A stretch of DNA of 64,000 nt from CAVOOW01 sp963697675. Its GTDB lineage: Bacteria; Actinomycetota; Actinomycetes; JACCUZ01. Where the stretch lies: the NCBI GenBank assembly GCA_963697675.1, contig CAVOOW010000005.1, forward strand, positions 310,001-374,000, given 5' to 3'. Shown one piece after another: positions 46,180-54,183 of the stretch. The notes below the pieces were generated by a model, which worked only from the letters and a program-made list of their open reading frames with translations, was not told the DNA's origin and made no database searches. The position numbers and the translations under genes were made by a program. Numbering within the stretch: the first letter of the stretch is position 1; the number at the start of each line of letters is the position of its first letter.

Positions 46180-48377
46180 TCATGTGCTCGTGAGGATGAC
46201 GAGTTGCTGGGTTGCTCGGGTCATCGCGACGTAGCGGTCGACCGCTCCTTCGATGCCCTCGCCGAACGCCTCCGGGTCAATGAGGACGACCAGGTCGAAC
46301 TCGAGACCCTTGCACAGCTCCGGGGTCAGCGACCGGACGCGCGACGTCGCCCGGAACGTGCCGTCTCTACTGCCACCAGTGCCGATGACGCAGGCGATTC
46401 CCTCGGCGTGCGCGGCGAGCCAGGTGTCGAGGACCGAGCCCAGCTCCGAAACGGATCCGTGTACGACGGGAACGCCGTCGCTGCGGATGGAGGTCGGCAC
46501 GTTGGCGTTCGGGAGTACGGCGCGGATGACGGGCTCGGCTTCGGCCATGACCTGTTCCGGCGTCCGGTAGTTGATGCTCAGGGAGGCCAGGTTGATCCGG
46601 TCGAGCCCGATCCGCTCGAGCCGTTCCTGCCACGACTCCGTGAACCCGTGCCTGGCCTGGGCACGGTCCCCGACGATGGTGAGGCTGCGGGACGGGCAGC
46701 GGCCCAACAACATCTGCCACTCGGCGTCGGTCAGTTCCTGAGCCTCGTCCACGACGATGTGCGCGAACGGTCCGGCGAGCAGGTCGGAGCCGACTTCGGG
46801 CAGTGCGGCCTCGTCGACGAGGGCATCGCGGATGCCCTGCTGGCGAAGCTGGGCGATCATGCCCTCGTCGTCGTCGGCCTGAAGCAGCTCGTCGACGACC
46901 CTGTCCATCCGCTGACGTTCGGCGGCGACGGCCGCGGCATGACGACGCTTGCGGCGTGATGCCTCGGGATCGCCGAGCCGTTGCCGGGCGGCGTCCAGGA
47001 GCGGCAGGTCGGCCAGGGTCCAGGCGCGGGCGTTGTCGCGTTGGAGCATCCGGACCTCCTCCGGGTTCAGCCACGGGGCGCACAGGCGCAGGTAGACGGG
47101 CACCTCCCAGAGGTCGCCGACGAGGTCGGTTGCTTCAAGGAGTGGCCACGCCCTGTTGAAGGCGTCCGCCAGCTCCGGGTTCTGGGCGATCGACTTGCGG
47201 ACCAGGTCGGCTGAGACCTGGCCGTCCTCGCCGTACTCGCCGTCTCGTCGTCCTCGTCGTGCTCGTGCTTGCTCGCCAGGATCGTGAGCAGCTCCTCCCA
47301 GATCTGGTCACGCGCCTCGTTGTGCGGAGTGCCGGGATCAGGCGCTGCGAACGCATCGGCCCAGTCGGCGGGGCTGAGCCAGAAGTCGGCGTACGGAGTC
47401 TCGACCTCCATGCCCTCGGTCGGCGGCTCCTCGTAGAACCTGACGGCCGGCTCGATCGCCTTCACCATGTCCGCGGACGACTTCAGCAGCGCCACGTCAG
47501 GGTCGACCTCGGGGGCTGCCGTGGCGCCCTCGGGAACGAGGTCGCGCAGGGTGCAGGTCTGCACGCCCTCCTCCCCGAGGCTGGGCAGGACGTCGGAGAC
47601 GTAGGCGAGATAGGGCTGGTGCGGACCGACGAACAGCACGCCGCCCCGGCGGTGACCGAGCCGTGGGTCGGAGTAGAGGAGGTAGGCAGTGCGGTGCAGG
47701 GCGACGACGGTCTTGCCTGTACCCGGACCGCCGTCGACGACGAGAGCGCCACGGGATCCCGCGCGGATGATGGCGTCCTGGTCGGCCGCGATGGTGCCGA
47801 GCACGTCTCGCATCCGGGGCGACCGGTCGGCACCCAGGCTGGCGATGAAGGCCGACTGGTCGTCGAGCGCGGCGTGCCGTTCGAACCCGTCGGAGGTGAA
47901 CACCTCGTCCCAGTAGTCGCTGATCCGGCCGCGGGTCCAGCGATACCTGCGGCGGCTCGTCAGACCCATCGGGTTGGCGTGGGTCGCTCCGAAGAACGGT
48001 TCAGCCGCGGGCGAGCGCCAGTCGAGCAGCAGCCGACGACCCGCCCTGTCCGTGAGGCCGAGTCGTCCGATGTACACGGGCTCGGGGTTGTCGGCGCTGA
48101 CGATGTGTCCGAGGCACAGGTCCAGACCGAAACGGCGCAGGGCCCGCAGGCGAGCGGTGAGCCGGTGGATCTCCATGTCCCTGTCCATCGCCTCCTGGCC
48201 TATGCCGCCGGGCGCCTTGCGCTCGGCATCGAGGCGGTCGGACAGGTCGGCGATCGACTGCTCGAGGCTCTCCGCGATGGCCGCGAAGTGCTGCTCGTCG
48301 CCGGCGATCAGCGACGGGTCGGCCTTGGCGGTGAGGTTGTCGGGAAGGTCGAACGCGCTGGTAGTCAGAAGGTTCAC
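46180..48377 (-). CDS. helR: RNA polymerase-recycling ATPase HelR, frame shifted near 47244
   Basis: A UvrD/HelD-type superfamily-1 ATPase that frees rifamycin-stalled RNA polymerase from DNA. The N-terminus FDLPDNLTAKADPSLIAGDEQHFAAIAESL is HelR-like; then GRRLLLDWRSPAAEPFF, Walker A VVDGGPGTGKTVVALHR, and the C-terminal HIVVDEAQELTDAEW, GDRAQARHG and VAMTRATQQLVILTST. One base is missing near 47244; restoring it gives DGEYGEDGQVSADLVRKSIAQNPEL. The corrected length is about 732 aa. GTG at 48377 starts MNLLTTSAFDLPD. An upstream in-frame GTG overlaps the rgt stop, so a 35-residue extension is possible. It follows rgt in the same operon. Confidence 0.92.
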
Positions 48378-48478
48378 GTCATCAGTTCCGATCTGAAGTA
48401 TCCGGTCTCTTCGAGCATGCCGAGTTGGCGGTGCAGCCCGGCGCCGGGCGGTTCCCCGGCTCGGCGACCCCGCGTCTC

Positions 48479-49630
48479 TCACGCGGAGATCGGCGGCCTT
48501 TCCTGGCTGAGCATGTCGAGCAGCAGCGTCGCGGCCACCGTCGCTCCATCGGTGCGGATCGTGCCGGCCACGGCGGCCGCTCGTGCGCGGGTCTGCGGGG
48601 TCAGGGCCGTCCTGAGCGCAGCCGACAGGGACTCGGCGGTCGGAGCAGGACCGTCGTGTGCCGCGCCGATGCCCAGCTCGGCCACCCGGGCGGCCCAGTA
48701 CGGCTGGTCCCCGCCCGCCTGGGGCACCACCACCTGAGGAGCACCGGCCCGGGCAGCCGTCGTCGTCGTGCCCGCGCCGCCGTGGTGCACGACGGCGGCC
48801 ACCCGTGCGAACAGGGCCTGCTGGTTGACCTCGCCGACGACGAAGCAGTCGTCCCGGTCGTCGACCAGGGCCAGGTCGGCCCAGCCGTGGCCGACCAGGA
48901 CGCGGCGGCCCTGCGCGCGGATCGCCTCGATGGCCACCCGGGCGATGTCCTCCGGGAGGCTTCGCATGCTGCCGAATCCCACGTACACCGGCGGTTCGCC
49001 GGCGTCCAGGAACGCCACCAGCTCGGCCGGGAGCGGGCGTTCGTCCGGCAGGATCCACGCGCCGGTCTGCACGACGTCGAGGTCCAGCGTCTCCTGCCAC
49101 GGACCCAGGGTCGGGTCCGCGGCCAGCCACGGGTGGTCGGTGAACATGAACTCGCGGACGTCGTCCACCGGTGGCAGGTCGATCGACGCCCGGTGGCTGT
49201 TGATCGGCGGCCCGAACAGCGCGTTCCAGTTCTGGGCGTCCAGGTCGTTCAGCACGTTCGGAGCGAAGATCACGTACCGGTGGGGAACGGCCCGCTTCTC
49301 GGCCACCGACTGCGCGACGAAGTGCGACATGCCGGTCGCCAGGAGCACGTCACATCCCTCGGCTGCCGCTGCGACCGTGTCGTACTGCGCGACGATGAAC
49401 TCGGCCACGCGCCGGGTCCGCTCCTCCGCCGTCGACGGCCGCACCCACGAGCGCCACTCCCGGTCGAACGGCACCATCGGCACGCCGACACCCGCCAGCA
49501 GCTCCACGAACTCCTCGTCCGGCGGCGCGCACATCCGCACCTCCACGCCGAGAGCCTGCAGCTGCACCGCGAGTGCCACCATCGGTTCGACGTCCCCGCG
49601 CGACCCGTACGTCGACAGCAACACCCGCAT
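48479..49630 (-). CDS. rgt: Glycosyltransferase, macrolide/rifamycin type (Rgt-like)
   Basis: A 383-residue GT1-family (GT-B fold) glycosyltransferase. The N-terminus MRVLLSTYGSRGDVEPMVALAVQLQALG is the acceptor domain, PVYVGFGSMRSLPED begins the second domain and VHHGGAGTTTTAARAGAPQVVVPQAGDQPYWA-like residues bind the UDP-sugar. Close relatives include the rifamycin glycosyltransferase and other macrolide enzymes; rifamycin is favoured by the RAE and by helR downstream. ATG at 49630 has GGGAG upstream. Confidence 0.9.
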   Translation of the reverse strand: MRVLLSTYGSRGDVEPMVALAVQLQALGVEVRMCAPPDEEFVELLAGVGVPMVPFDREWRSWVRPSTAEERTRRVAEFIVAQYDTVAAAAEGCDVLLATGMSHFVAQSVAEKRAVPHRYVIFAPNVLNDLDAQNWNALFGPPINSHRASIDLPPVDDVREFMFTDHPWLAADPTLGPWQETLDLDVVQTGAWILPDERPLPAELVAFLDAGEPPVYVGFGSMRSLPEDIARVAIEAIRAQGRRVLVGHGWADLALVDDRDDCFVVGEVNQQALFARVAAVVHHGGAGTTTTAARAGAPQVVVPQAGGDQPYWAARVAELGIGAAHDGPAPTAESLSAALRTALTPQTRARAAAVAGTIRTDGATVAATLLLDMLSQERPPISA

Positions 49631-49688
49631 TTCGTGACTCCCGTTTTCCCAGGTTCTGACCTCGGCTGGCGATTCTGAGGCATGACCC

Positions 49689-49707
49689 GGGTCTTGCCGC
49701 AAGCCCC
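49689..49707 (-). promoter_or_regulatory. Rifamycin-associated element (RAE)-like palindrome
   Basis: The minus strand reads GGGGCTTGCGGCAAGACCC, a palindrome GGGnCTTGCnGCAAGnCCC. It matches the RAE consensus I remember (GGGGCTTGCGGCAAGGCCC) at 18 of 19. It lies 58 bases before the rgt start and just downstream of a TATAGC -10-like hexamer at 49715-49720, so it sits near the transcription start. Confidence 0.85.
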
Positions 49708-49735
49708 CAGGTGCGCTATACGTTGGGAGTGGAAA

Positions 49736-49763
49736 GGAGCGGAAACGCTCCCTTCCCTTTTTT
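49736..49763 (+). terminator. Hairpin plus T run inside the rgt upstream region
   Basis: GGAGCG-GAAA-CGCTCC followed by CTTCCCTTTTTT on the plus strand is a classic intrinsic terminator. No plus-strand gene is upstream, so it may block antisense transcripts into the tRNA region. On the minus strand it lies upstream of the rgt promoter. Confidence 0.5.
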
Positions 49764-49840
49764 GTGCGCTGGGGACGGACCGCCTCTTCGACGAGGCCGC
49801 GACGCGCGGCGGCAAGATCGTTTGCGAGGGTCGGGAATGA

Positions 49841-49868
49841 CAAAGACCCAGGCCGTCTGACCTGGGTC
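49841..49868 (-). terminator. Intrinsic terminator after tRNA-Glu
   Basis: An 8-bp stem (GGACCCAG-type arms at 49845-49852 and 49861-49868) is followed by CTTTGT on the minus strand, just after the tRNA-Glu 3' end. It separates the tRNA from rgt. Confidence 0.7.
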
Positions 49869-49873
49869 CTTGC

Positions 49874-49949
49874 TGGTAGCCCCGACGGGATTCGAACCCG
49901 CGCTACCGCCTTGAGAGGGCGGCGTGCTAGGCCGCTACACAACGGGGCC
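49874..49949 (-). tRNA. tRNA-Glu (CTC anticodon)
   Basis: A full cloverleaf: acceptor GGCCCCG pairing with CGGGGCT (G1-U72), anticodon loop CTCTCAA within CCGCC/GGCGG, T-arm GCGGG-TTCGAAT-CCCGT. The CTC anticodon reads GAG. CCA is encoded at 49874-49876. Confidence 0.97.
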
Positions 49950-50050
49950 ACTTGGCGCGGCAACTACGTGCCGCAAGACCGGAACTCTAGCCGAGCGCTG
50001 CACGGCACTGCGAATCTGCCGCGGTGCGCTCAGGAGACGAACCGGCCAAG

Positions 50051-50122
50051 CTGGGGTACCAGGACTCGAACCTAGACTAACTGAACCAGAATCAGTTGGG
50101 CTGCCAATTACCCCATACCCCA
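50051..50122 (-). tRNA. tRNA-Gln (CTG anticodon)
   Basis: The acceptor TGGGGTA pairs with TACCCCA; anticodon loop TTCTGGT in ACTGA/TCAGT gives CTG (Gln, CAG); T-arm loop TTCGAGT. No CCA is encoded (CTT follows). Its 5' end overlaps the 3' end of the upstream CPBP gene. Confidence 0.95.
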
Positions 50123-51160
50123 TGGGGGTTCGCTCCCCGCTGGCGGCGGGAGTGACGACCGCGAGCCAGGATAGCCGAACCCCTCTGGACCGGCCAAAGG
50201 CGCAGGCGCCGGGGCGCCGGGCAGAGACGCCCGCCACGGTCGACGTACAGCGAGACCCCATCGATCCGCGAGGCGCGCCACGGCCGCGGCGAACACCAGC
50301 ATCATGGTGATGTCCAACAACGCGTACGGCCAGCCCAGCGACGAGTTTTCCAGCGCCTCCTGAACGGATCCCGTGGACGCGGTGTAGCCCAGGCTGACCA
50401 GGTTGTTGGCCGTGTGCAGCGCGATCGAGGCCTCGAGGCCGCCCGTGCGCCAGACCAGCCACGAGGCGACGGCGCCGAACATGAACCGGTCGGTGAACAG
50501 CGCCGGGTCCTGGCCGCCGTGTGCGAGCGCGAACAGCGTGGCGGTCACGCCACCGGCGACCAGGGTGCCGGCGATCGGCCGGGTGAACCACGAGGCGATC
50601 GCCTGGCTGAGATAGCCGCGGAAACCCACCTCCTCGGCTGCAGACTGCAGGGGCGTCGTGAGCAAGATCACAACCAGCAGACCGACCAGCCGCGAGGCCG
50701 ACGGCGGGTCGATGTCGCCGAAGCCGGCCGGCGGGATCGCGAAGCTCGCCGCGAAGAACACGGCGACGACGACCAGGGCCAGCAGGAAGAGCCGCCCGAG
50801 CACCGACCACCGCAGCCGCCCGACGACCGACGCGAGCCAGCCGACGGGGGCACGGTGTGCCGCCCACACCGCCAGCATCGCGGCGGGGATCATGGTCGCG
50901 AGGACGAGGTTGTTGGCCAGCAGACCGAGCGGGTTGTCGGCGTTGAGCGCCGCGTCGTCACCGGGGTTGGTGGGGTTTCCGCGGATGGCCTCGACGGCCA
51001 GAGCGAGCAGGACGACCGCGACGGCCGCGATGATGACCGTCACGACGCCGAGCAGGATCCCGAGGACCGGACGCCACCACCGGTGTTGCGGCGTGCGCAA
51101 GAGCTGCGGATAGCGGTCGCCCGCGGGCGCTGGCTGATCGGGCATGGGCACCGACGCCAT
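50108..51160 (-). CDS. CPBP-family intramembrane metalloprotease
   Basis: A protein of about 350 residues with about eight membrane helices. The CPBP/Abi motif 1 is LQSAAEEVGFRGYLSQ (EExxxR), motif 2 is ATLFALAHGGQDP (FxxxH) and a final IALHTANNLVSL (HxxxN-type). CPBP proteases act in lipid-linked or protein processing; the substrate is unknown. The C-terminus is Pro-rich and its TAA stop lies in the tRNA-Gln gene. Start ATG 51160; GTG at 51169 overlaps the preceding stop. Confidence 0.9.
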   Translation of the reverse strand: MASVPMPDQPAPAGDRYPQLLRTPQHRWWRPVLGILLGVVTVIIAAVAVVLLALAVEAIRGNPTNPGDDAALNADNPLGLLANNLVLATMIPAAMLAVWAAHRAPVGWLASVVGRLRWSVLGRLFLLALVVVAVFFAASFAIPPAGFGDIDPPSASRLVGLLVVILLTTPLQSAAEEVGFRGYLSQAIASWFTRPIAGTLVAGGVTATLFALAHGGQDPALFTDRFMFGAVASWLVWRTGGLEASIALHTANNLVSLGYTASTGSVQEALENSSLGWPYALLDITMMLVFAAAVARLADRWGLAVRRPWRASLPGAPAPAPLAGPEGFGYPGSRSSLPPPAGSEPPWGMG

Positions 51161-51165
51161 GTTGC

Positions 51166-51855
51166 TCACGCGACGACCGCCTCGAGCTCGGCGAGTGAGG
51201 TCACCCGCGTGACGCCGACAGGGACGTCGTTGGCGGCACCCCCCGACCGGTCGAGCCAGACGGCGCGCAGCCCGGCGTCCCGCGCGCCGACCGCGTCGTG
51301 GTCGAGCCGGTCTCCGACGAAGAAGGTGTCGCCGGGTTGCGTGCCGAGCAGCCCGCACGCGTGGAGGAACACCCGCGGGTCGGGCTTTCCGAAGCCCAGC
51401 GTGTCAAGGCCGACCACGACGTCGAAGAATCCAGCCAGGCCGACCATGGCGAGCTTGCGCCGCTGGTGGTCGGCGCCGACGTTGGTGACGATGCCGACCG
51501 GGAGCGCGCGCGACGACACCATGGCAAGTGCCGCACCGACGTCGTCGTACGGCGTCCAGTTGGCCTCGAAGTGGGTGCTGTATCCGGCAAACCATCCATC
51601 GGCGGTGGCATCGTCGATGTCGGCGCCACCGTGGCCCGCCAGCATCTCGCGCACTCGAGCCCGCCGCTGTCCCTGAAAGGTCAGCTCGCCGGTCAGGTGG
51701 CGGCCGAAGTGGCGCTCCTCGGCGGCGCGCCAACGGCGCACGGCGGAGGCATCGTGGTCGAGCCCGAGACTCGCGAGATAGGCGACGATCGCGCTCCGCT
51801 GTGCACCGCTGTGATCGACCAATGTGTCGTCGACGTCGAACAGCACCCCGCGCAC
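51166..51855 (-). CDS. HAD-family hydrolase
   Basis: A 229-residue HAD hydrolase. Motif I is FDVDDTLVDH (DxD nucleophile, residues 6-15), motif II VGIVTNVGAD, and motifs III/IV FGKPDPRVFLHA and FFVGDRLDHDAVGARDAG. The substrate is unknown. GTG at 51855 gives MRGVLFDVDDTL and lies 4 bases after the gltX stop, so it is probably cotranscribed. Confidence 0.92.
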   Translation of the reverse strand: MRGVLFDVDDTLVDHSGAQRSAIVAYLASLGLDHDASAVRRWRAAEERHFGRHLTGELTFQGQRRARVREMLAGHGGADIDDATADGWFAGYSTHFEANWTPYDDVGAALAMVSSRALPVGIVTNVGADHQRRKLAMVGLAGFFDVVVGLDTLGFGKPDPRVFLHACGLLGTQPGDTFFVGDRLDHDAVGARDAGLRAVWLDRSGGAANDVPVGVTRVTSLAELEAVVA

Positions 51856-51859
51856 GGGC

Positions 51860-53344
51860 CTACGCGACCTGCGATGTCGCGGCGCGCAGCCGACGAAGAG
51901 CGCGGTCCTGCCCGAGCAGCTCGAGGGACTCGAACAACGGCGGCGAGATCCGCCGTCCTGTGATGGCGACGCGCACCGGCCCGAACGCGAGCTTCGGTTT
52001 GAGGCCGAGGCCCTCGACGAGTGCAGAGCGCAGTGCCGCCTCGATCGTTGCGGTCGACCAGTCATCGAGCGGTTCGAGTGCGGCCACCGCAGTGGTGAGC
52101 ACCTCGCCCGCGTTGCCCTTCAGCACGGCAGCCGCCGACTCGGGCTCGATGCTGAACGCGTCGTCGTCGACGAACAGGAAGCCAAGCATTCCCTCGGCCT
52201 CGGACAGCACTGCCATGCGCTCGCTGACGTGCGGTGTCGCCGCTCGGACGAGGCGGAGCTGTTCGGCGGTCGGCTCCGCGGGCAGGACGCCCACCCGGGA
52301 GAGGTGCACGGCGATGCGGCCCGCGAGGTCGTCGACCGAGAGCTCGCGGATGTAGTGGCCGTTGAGCCACGCCAGCTTGTCGAGGTCGAACACTGGTCCG
52401 ACCGGGTTGACGCGCTTCCAGTCGAAGGACTCGACCATGTCGTCGAAGGTGAAGATCTCCTCGCCGTCGGGCATCGAATAGCCCATCAGCGCAAGGAAGT
52501 TGACCAGCGCCTCGGGGAGATAGCCCTGCTCCTGGAACCACATGAGGCGCGCAGCGGGGTTCTTGCGCTTGGAGATCTTCGACTTGTCGGTGTTGCGCAG
52601 CAAGGGCATGTGCGCGAACAACGGACGGGGCCAGCCGAGCCAGTCATAGAGCAGCACGTGCTTGGGCGTCGACGAGATCCACTCTTCGCCACGGACGACG
52701 TGGGTGATGCCCATCTCGAAGTCGTCGACGACGTTGGCGAGGTGATAGGTCGGCAGCCCGTCGGCCTTGATGATGACCTGATCGTCGGGACGGGGAGCCT
52801 TGACCTCGCCGCGGATGACATCTTCGAAGACGAGCGGCGCGTCGTCGGGGATGAGCATGCGAACGACCGGCTTCTCGCTGAAGCCTGGCAGTGCCGCTCG
52901 CTCCTCGCGGGTCTTGCCCAGGCACAGACGGTCATAGCCGGTCGGCAGCTTCGCCTTCTGCTGCGCGGTCCGCATCTCGGCCAGCCGGTCTGTCGTGCAC
53001 CAGCAGTAATAGGCGTGGCCGGCCTCGAGCAGGGTGGCGACGTGCACGTCGTAGTGCGCGGACCGCTCCGACTGACGGTAGGGCGCGAAGGGGCCGCCCT
53101 TGTCGGGTCCTTCGTCCCAGTCGAGACCCAGCCAGTGCAGGGTCTCGAAGATCTGCGCCTCGCTGTCGCTGACGTACCGCGCCCGGTCGGTGTCCTCGAT
53201 GCGCAGGATGAACTTCCCGCCCTGCTGGCGCGCGAACGCGAGGTTGAACAGCGACATGTACGCCGTTCCCACGTGCGGGTCACCGGTGGGTGACGGCGCG
53301 ACCCTCACCCGTACGGGGCGTGTCTCCCGAGCGGTCTCAGACAC
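51860..53344 (-). CDS. gltX: Glutamyl-tRNA synthetase
   Basis: GltX charges tRNA-Glu. The 494-aa class I synthetase has the HIGH-type motif PSPTGDPHVGTAYM near residue 17, IEDTDRARY, the zinc-less CWCTT region, and the KMSKS-type motif KSKISKRKN near residue 260. The tRNA-Glu it charges is 2 kb away. Its start overlaps the end of the FAH gene by 8 bases. Confidence 0.97.
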   Translation of the reverse strand: MSETARETRPVRVRVAPSPTGDPHVGTAYMSLFNLAFARQQGGKFILRIEDTDRARYVSDSEAQIFETLHWLGLDWDEGPDKGGPFAPYRQSERSAHYDVHVATLLEAGHAYYCWCTTDRLAEMRTAQQKAKLPTGYDRLCLGKTREERAALPGFSEKPVVRMLIPDDAPLVFEDVIRGEVKAPRPDDQVIIKADGLPTYHLANVVDDFEMGITHVVRGEEWISSTPKHVLLYDWLGWPRPLFAHMPLLRNTDKSKISKRKNPAARLMWFQEQGYLPEALVNFLALMGYSMPDGEEIFTFDDMVESFDWKRVNPVGPVFDLDKLAWLNGHYIRELSVDDLAGRIAVHLSRVGVLPAEPTAEQLRLVRAATPHVSERMAVLSEAEGMLGFLFVDDDAFSIEPESAAAVLKGNAGEVLTTAVAALEPLDDWSTATIEAALRSALVEGLGLKPKLAFGPVRVAITGRRISPPLFESLELLGQDRALRRLRAATSQVA

Positions 53345-54152
53345 GGGCCACCACCCGGTTCGTCAGGGTGCCGATGTTCTCGATCGTGACCGAGACGGTG
53401 TCGCCGGGTTGCAAGGGGCCGACTCCGGCCGGCGTGCCCGTGAGGATCACGTCACCGGGCAGCAGCGTCATGGCTTGGGTGATGTGGGCGATCAGCTCGC
53501 CGACGGGGTGCAGCAGATCCTTGGTGCGCCCGGCCTGTCGCAGCTCGCCGTTGACCGTCGTCGTCACCGACAGGTCGCGACCCAGCGGCGAGTCCGGGTC
53601 TGTCTCGATCCATGGTCCGATCGGGCAGAAGGTGTCGAACCCCTTGGCGCGCCCCCACTGCTTCTCGGCCTTCTGCAGATCGCGCGCGGTGACGTCGTTG
53701 GCGCACGTGTAGCCGAGGATGACGTCGGCGGCCCGCTCCACCGGCACCTCGCGGCACAAGCGGCCGATGACGATGGCGAGCTCGCCTTCGTAGTGGACGT
53801 TGTCCGACACACCGGTCGGATACTGGATCGGCTCACCCGGGCCGATCACCGACGTCGAGGGCTTGAGGAAGGTGATCGGCGGCTCCGACTCGTCCGCCGG
53901 CTCGCCGCCCATCTCCTTGGCGTGCTCGGCGTAGTTGCGTCCGATCGCGACGACTTTGCTGGGCAGCACCGGCGCGATCAGCCGCACGTCGAGCAACGAC
54001 TCGGGCTCGCCGACGACCTGGAAGGGGGCGAACGGGTGACCGTCGATGCGGCGCACCGTCAGCCCGTCGAACCCCGTCCCGCCAGCCGTCTCGTCGCCTT
54101 CGACGATGCCGAAAGCTGCCCCGTCACCAGTGGTGTATCTCGCGATGCGCAC
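53337..54152 (-). CDS. Fumarylacetoacetate hydrolase family protein
   Basis: A 271-residue FAH-like protein (2-hydroxyhepta-2,4-diene-1,7-dioate isomerase type). VVAIGRNYAEHAKEMG near residue 65, the metal site YEGELAIVIGR and the GVGPLQPGDTVSVTIENIGTL end are typical. Other family members are oxaloacetate decarboxylases or acylpyruvases, so the substrate is open. This gene precedes gltX in many actinobacteria. Confidence 0.9.
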   Translation of the reverse strand: MRIARYTTGDGAAFGIVEGDETAGGTGFDGLTVRRIDGHPFAPFQVVGEPESLLDVRLIAPVLPSKVVAIGRNYAEHAKEMGGEPADESEPPITFLKPSTSVIGPGEPIQYPTGVSDNVHYEGELAIVIGRLCREVPVERAADVILGYTCANDVTARDLQKAEKQWGRAKGFDTFCPIGPWIETDPDSPLGRDLSVTTTVNGELRQAGRTKDLLHPVGELIAHITQAMTLLPGDVILTGTPAGVGPLQPGDTVSVTIENIGTLTNRVVARV

Positions 54153-54183
54153 CCGGCGAGGCTACCCGGCCGAGCTCGAGCCC

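Noticed and set aside
49950..50050. A third tRNA between tRNA-Glu and tRNA-Gln
   Set aside because: No cloverleaf or T-arm GGTTCGAAT-type sequence is seen in the gap.
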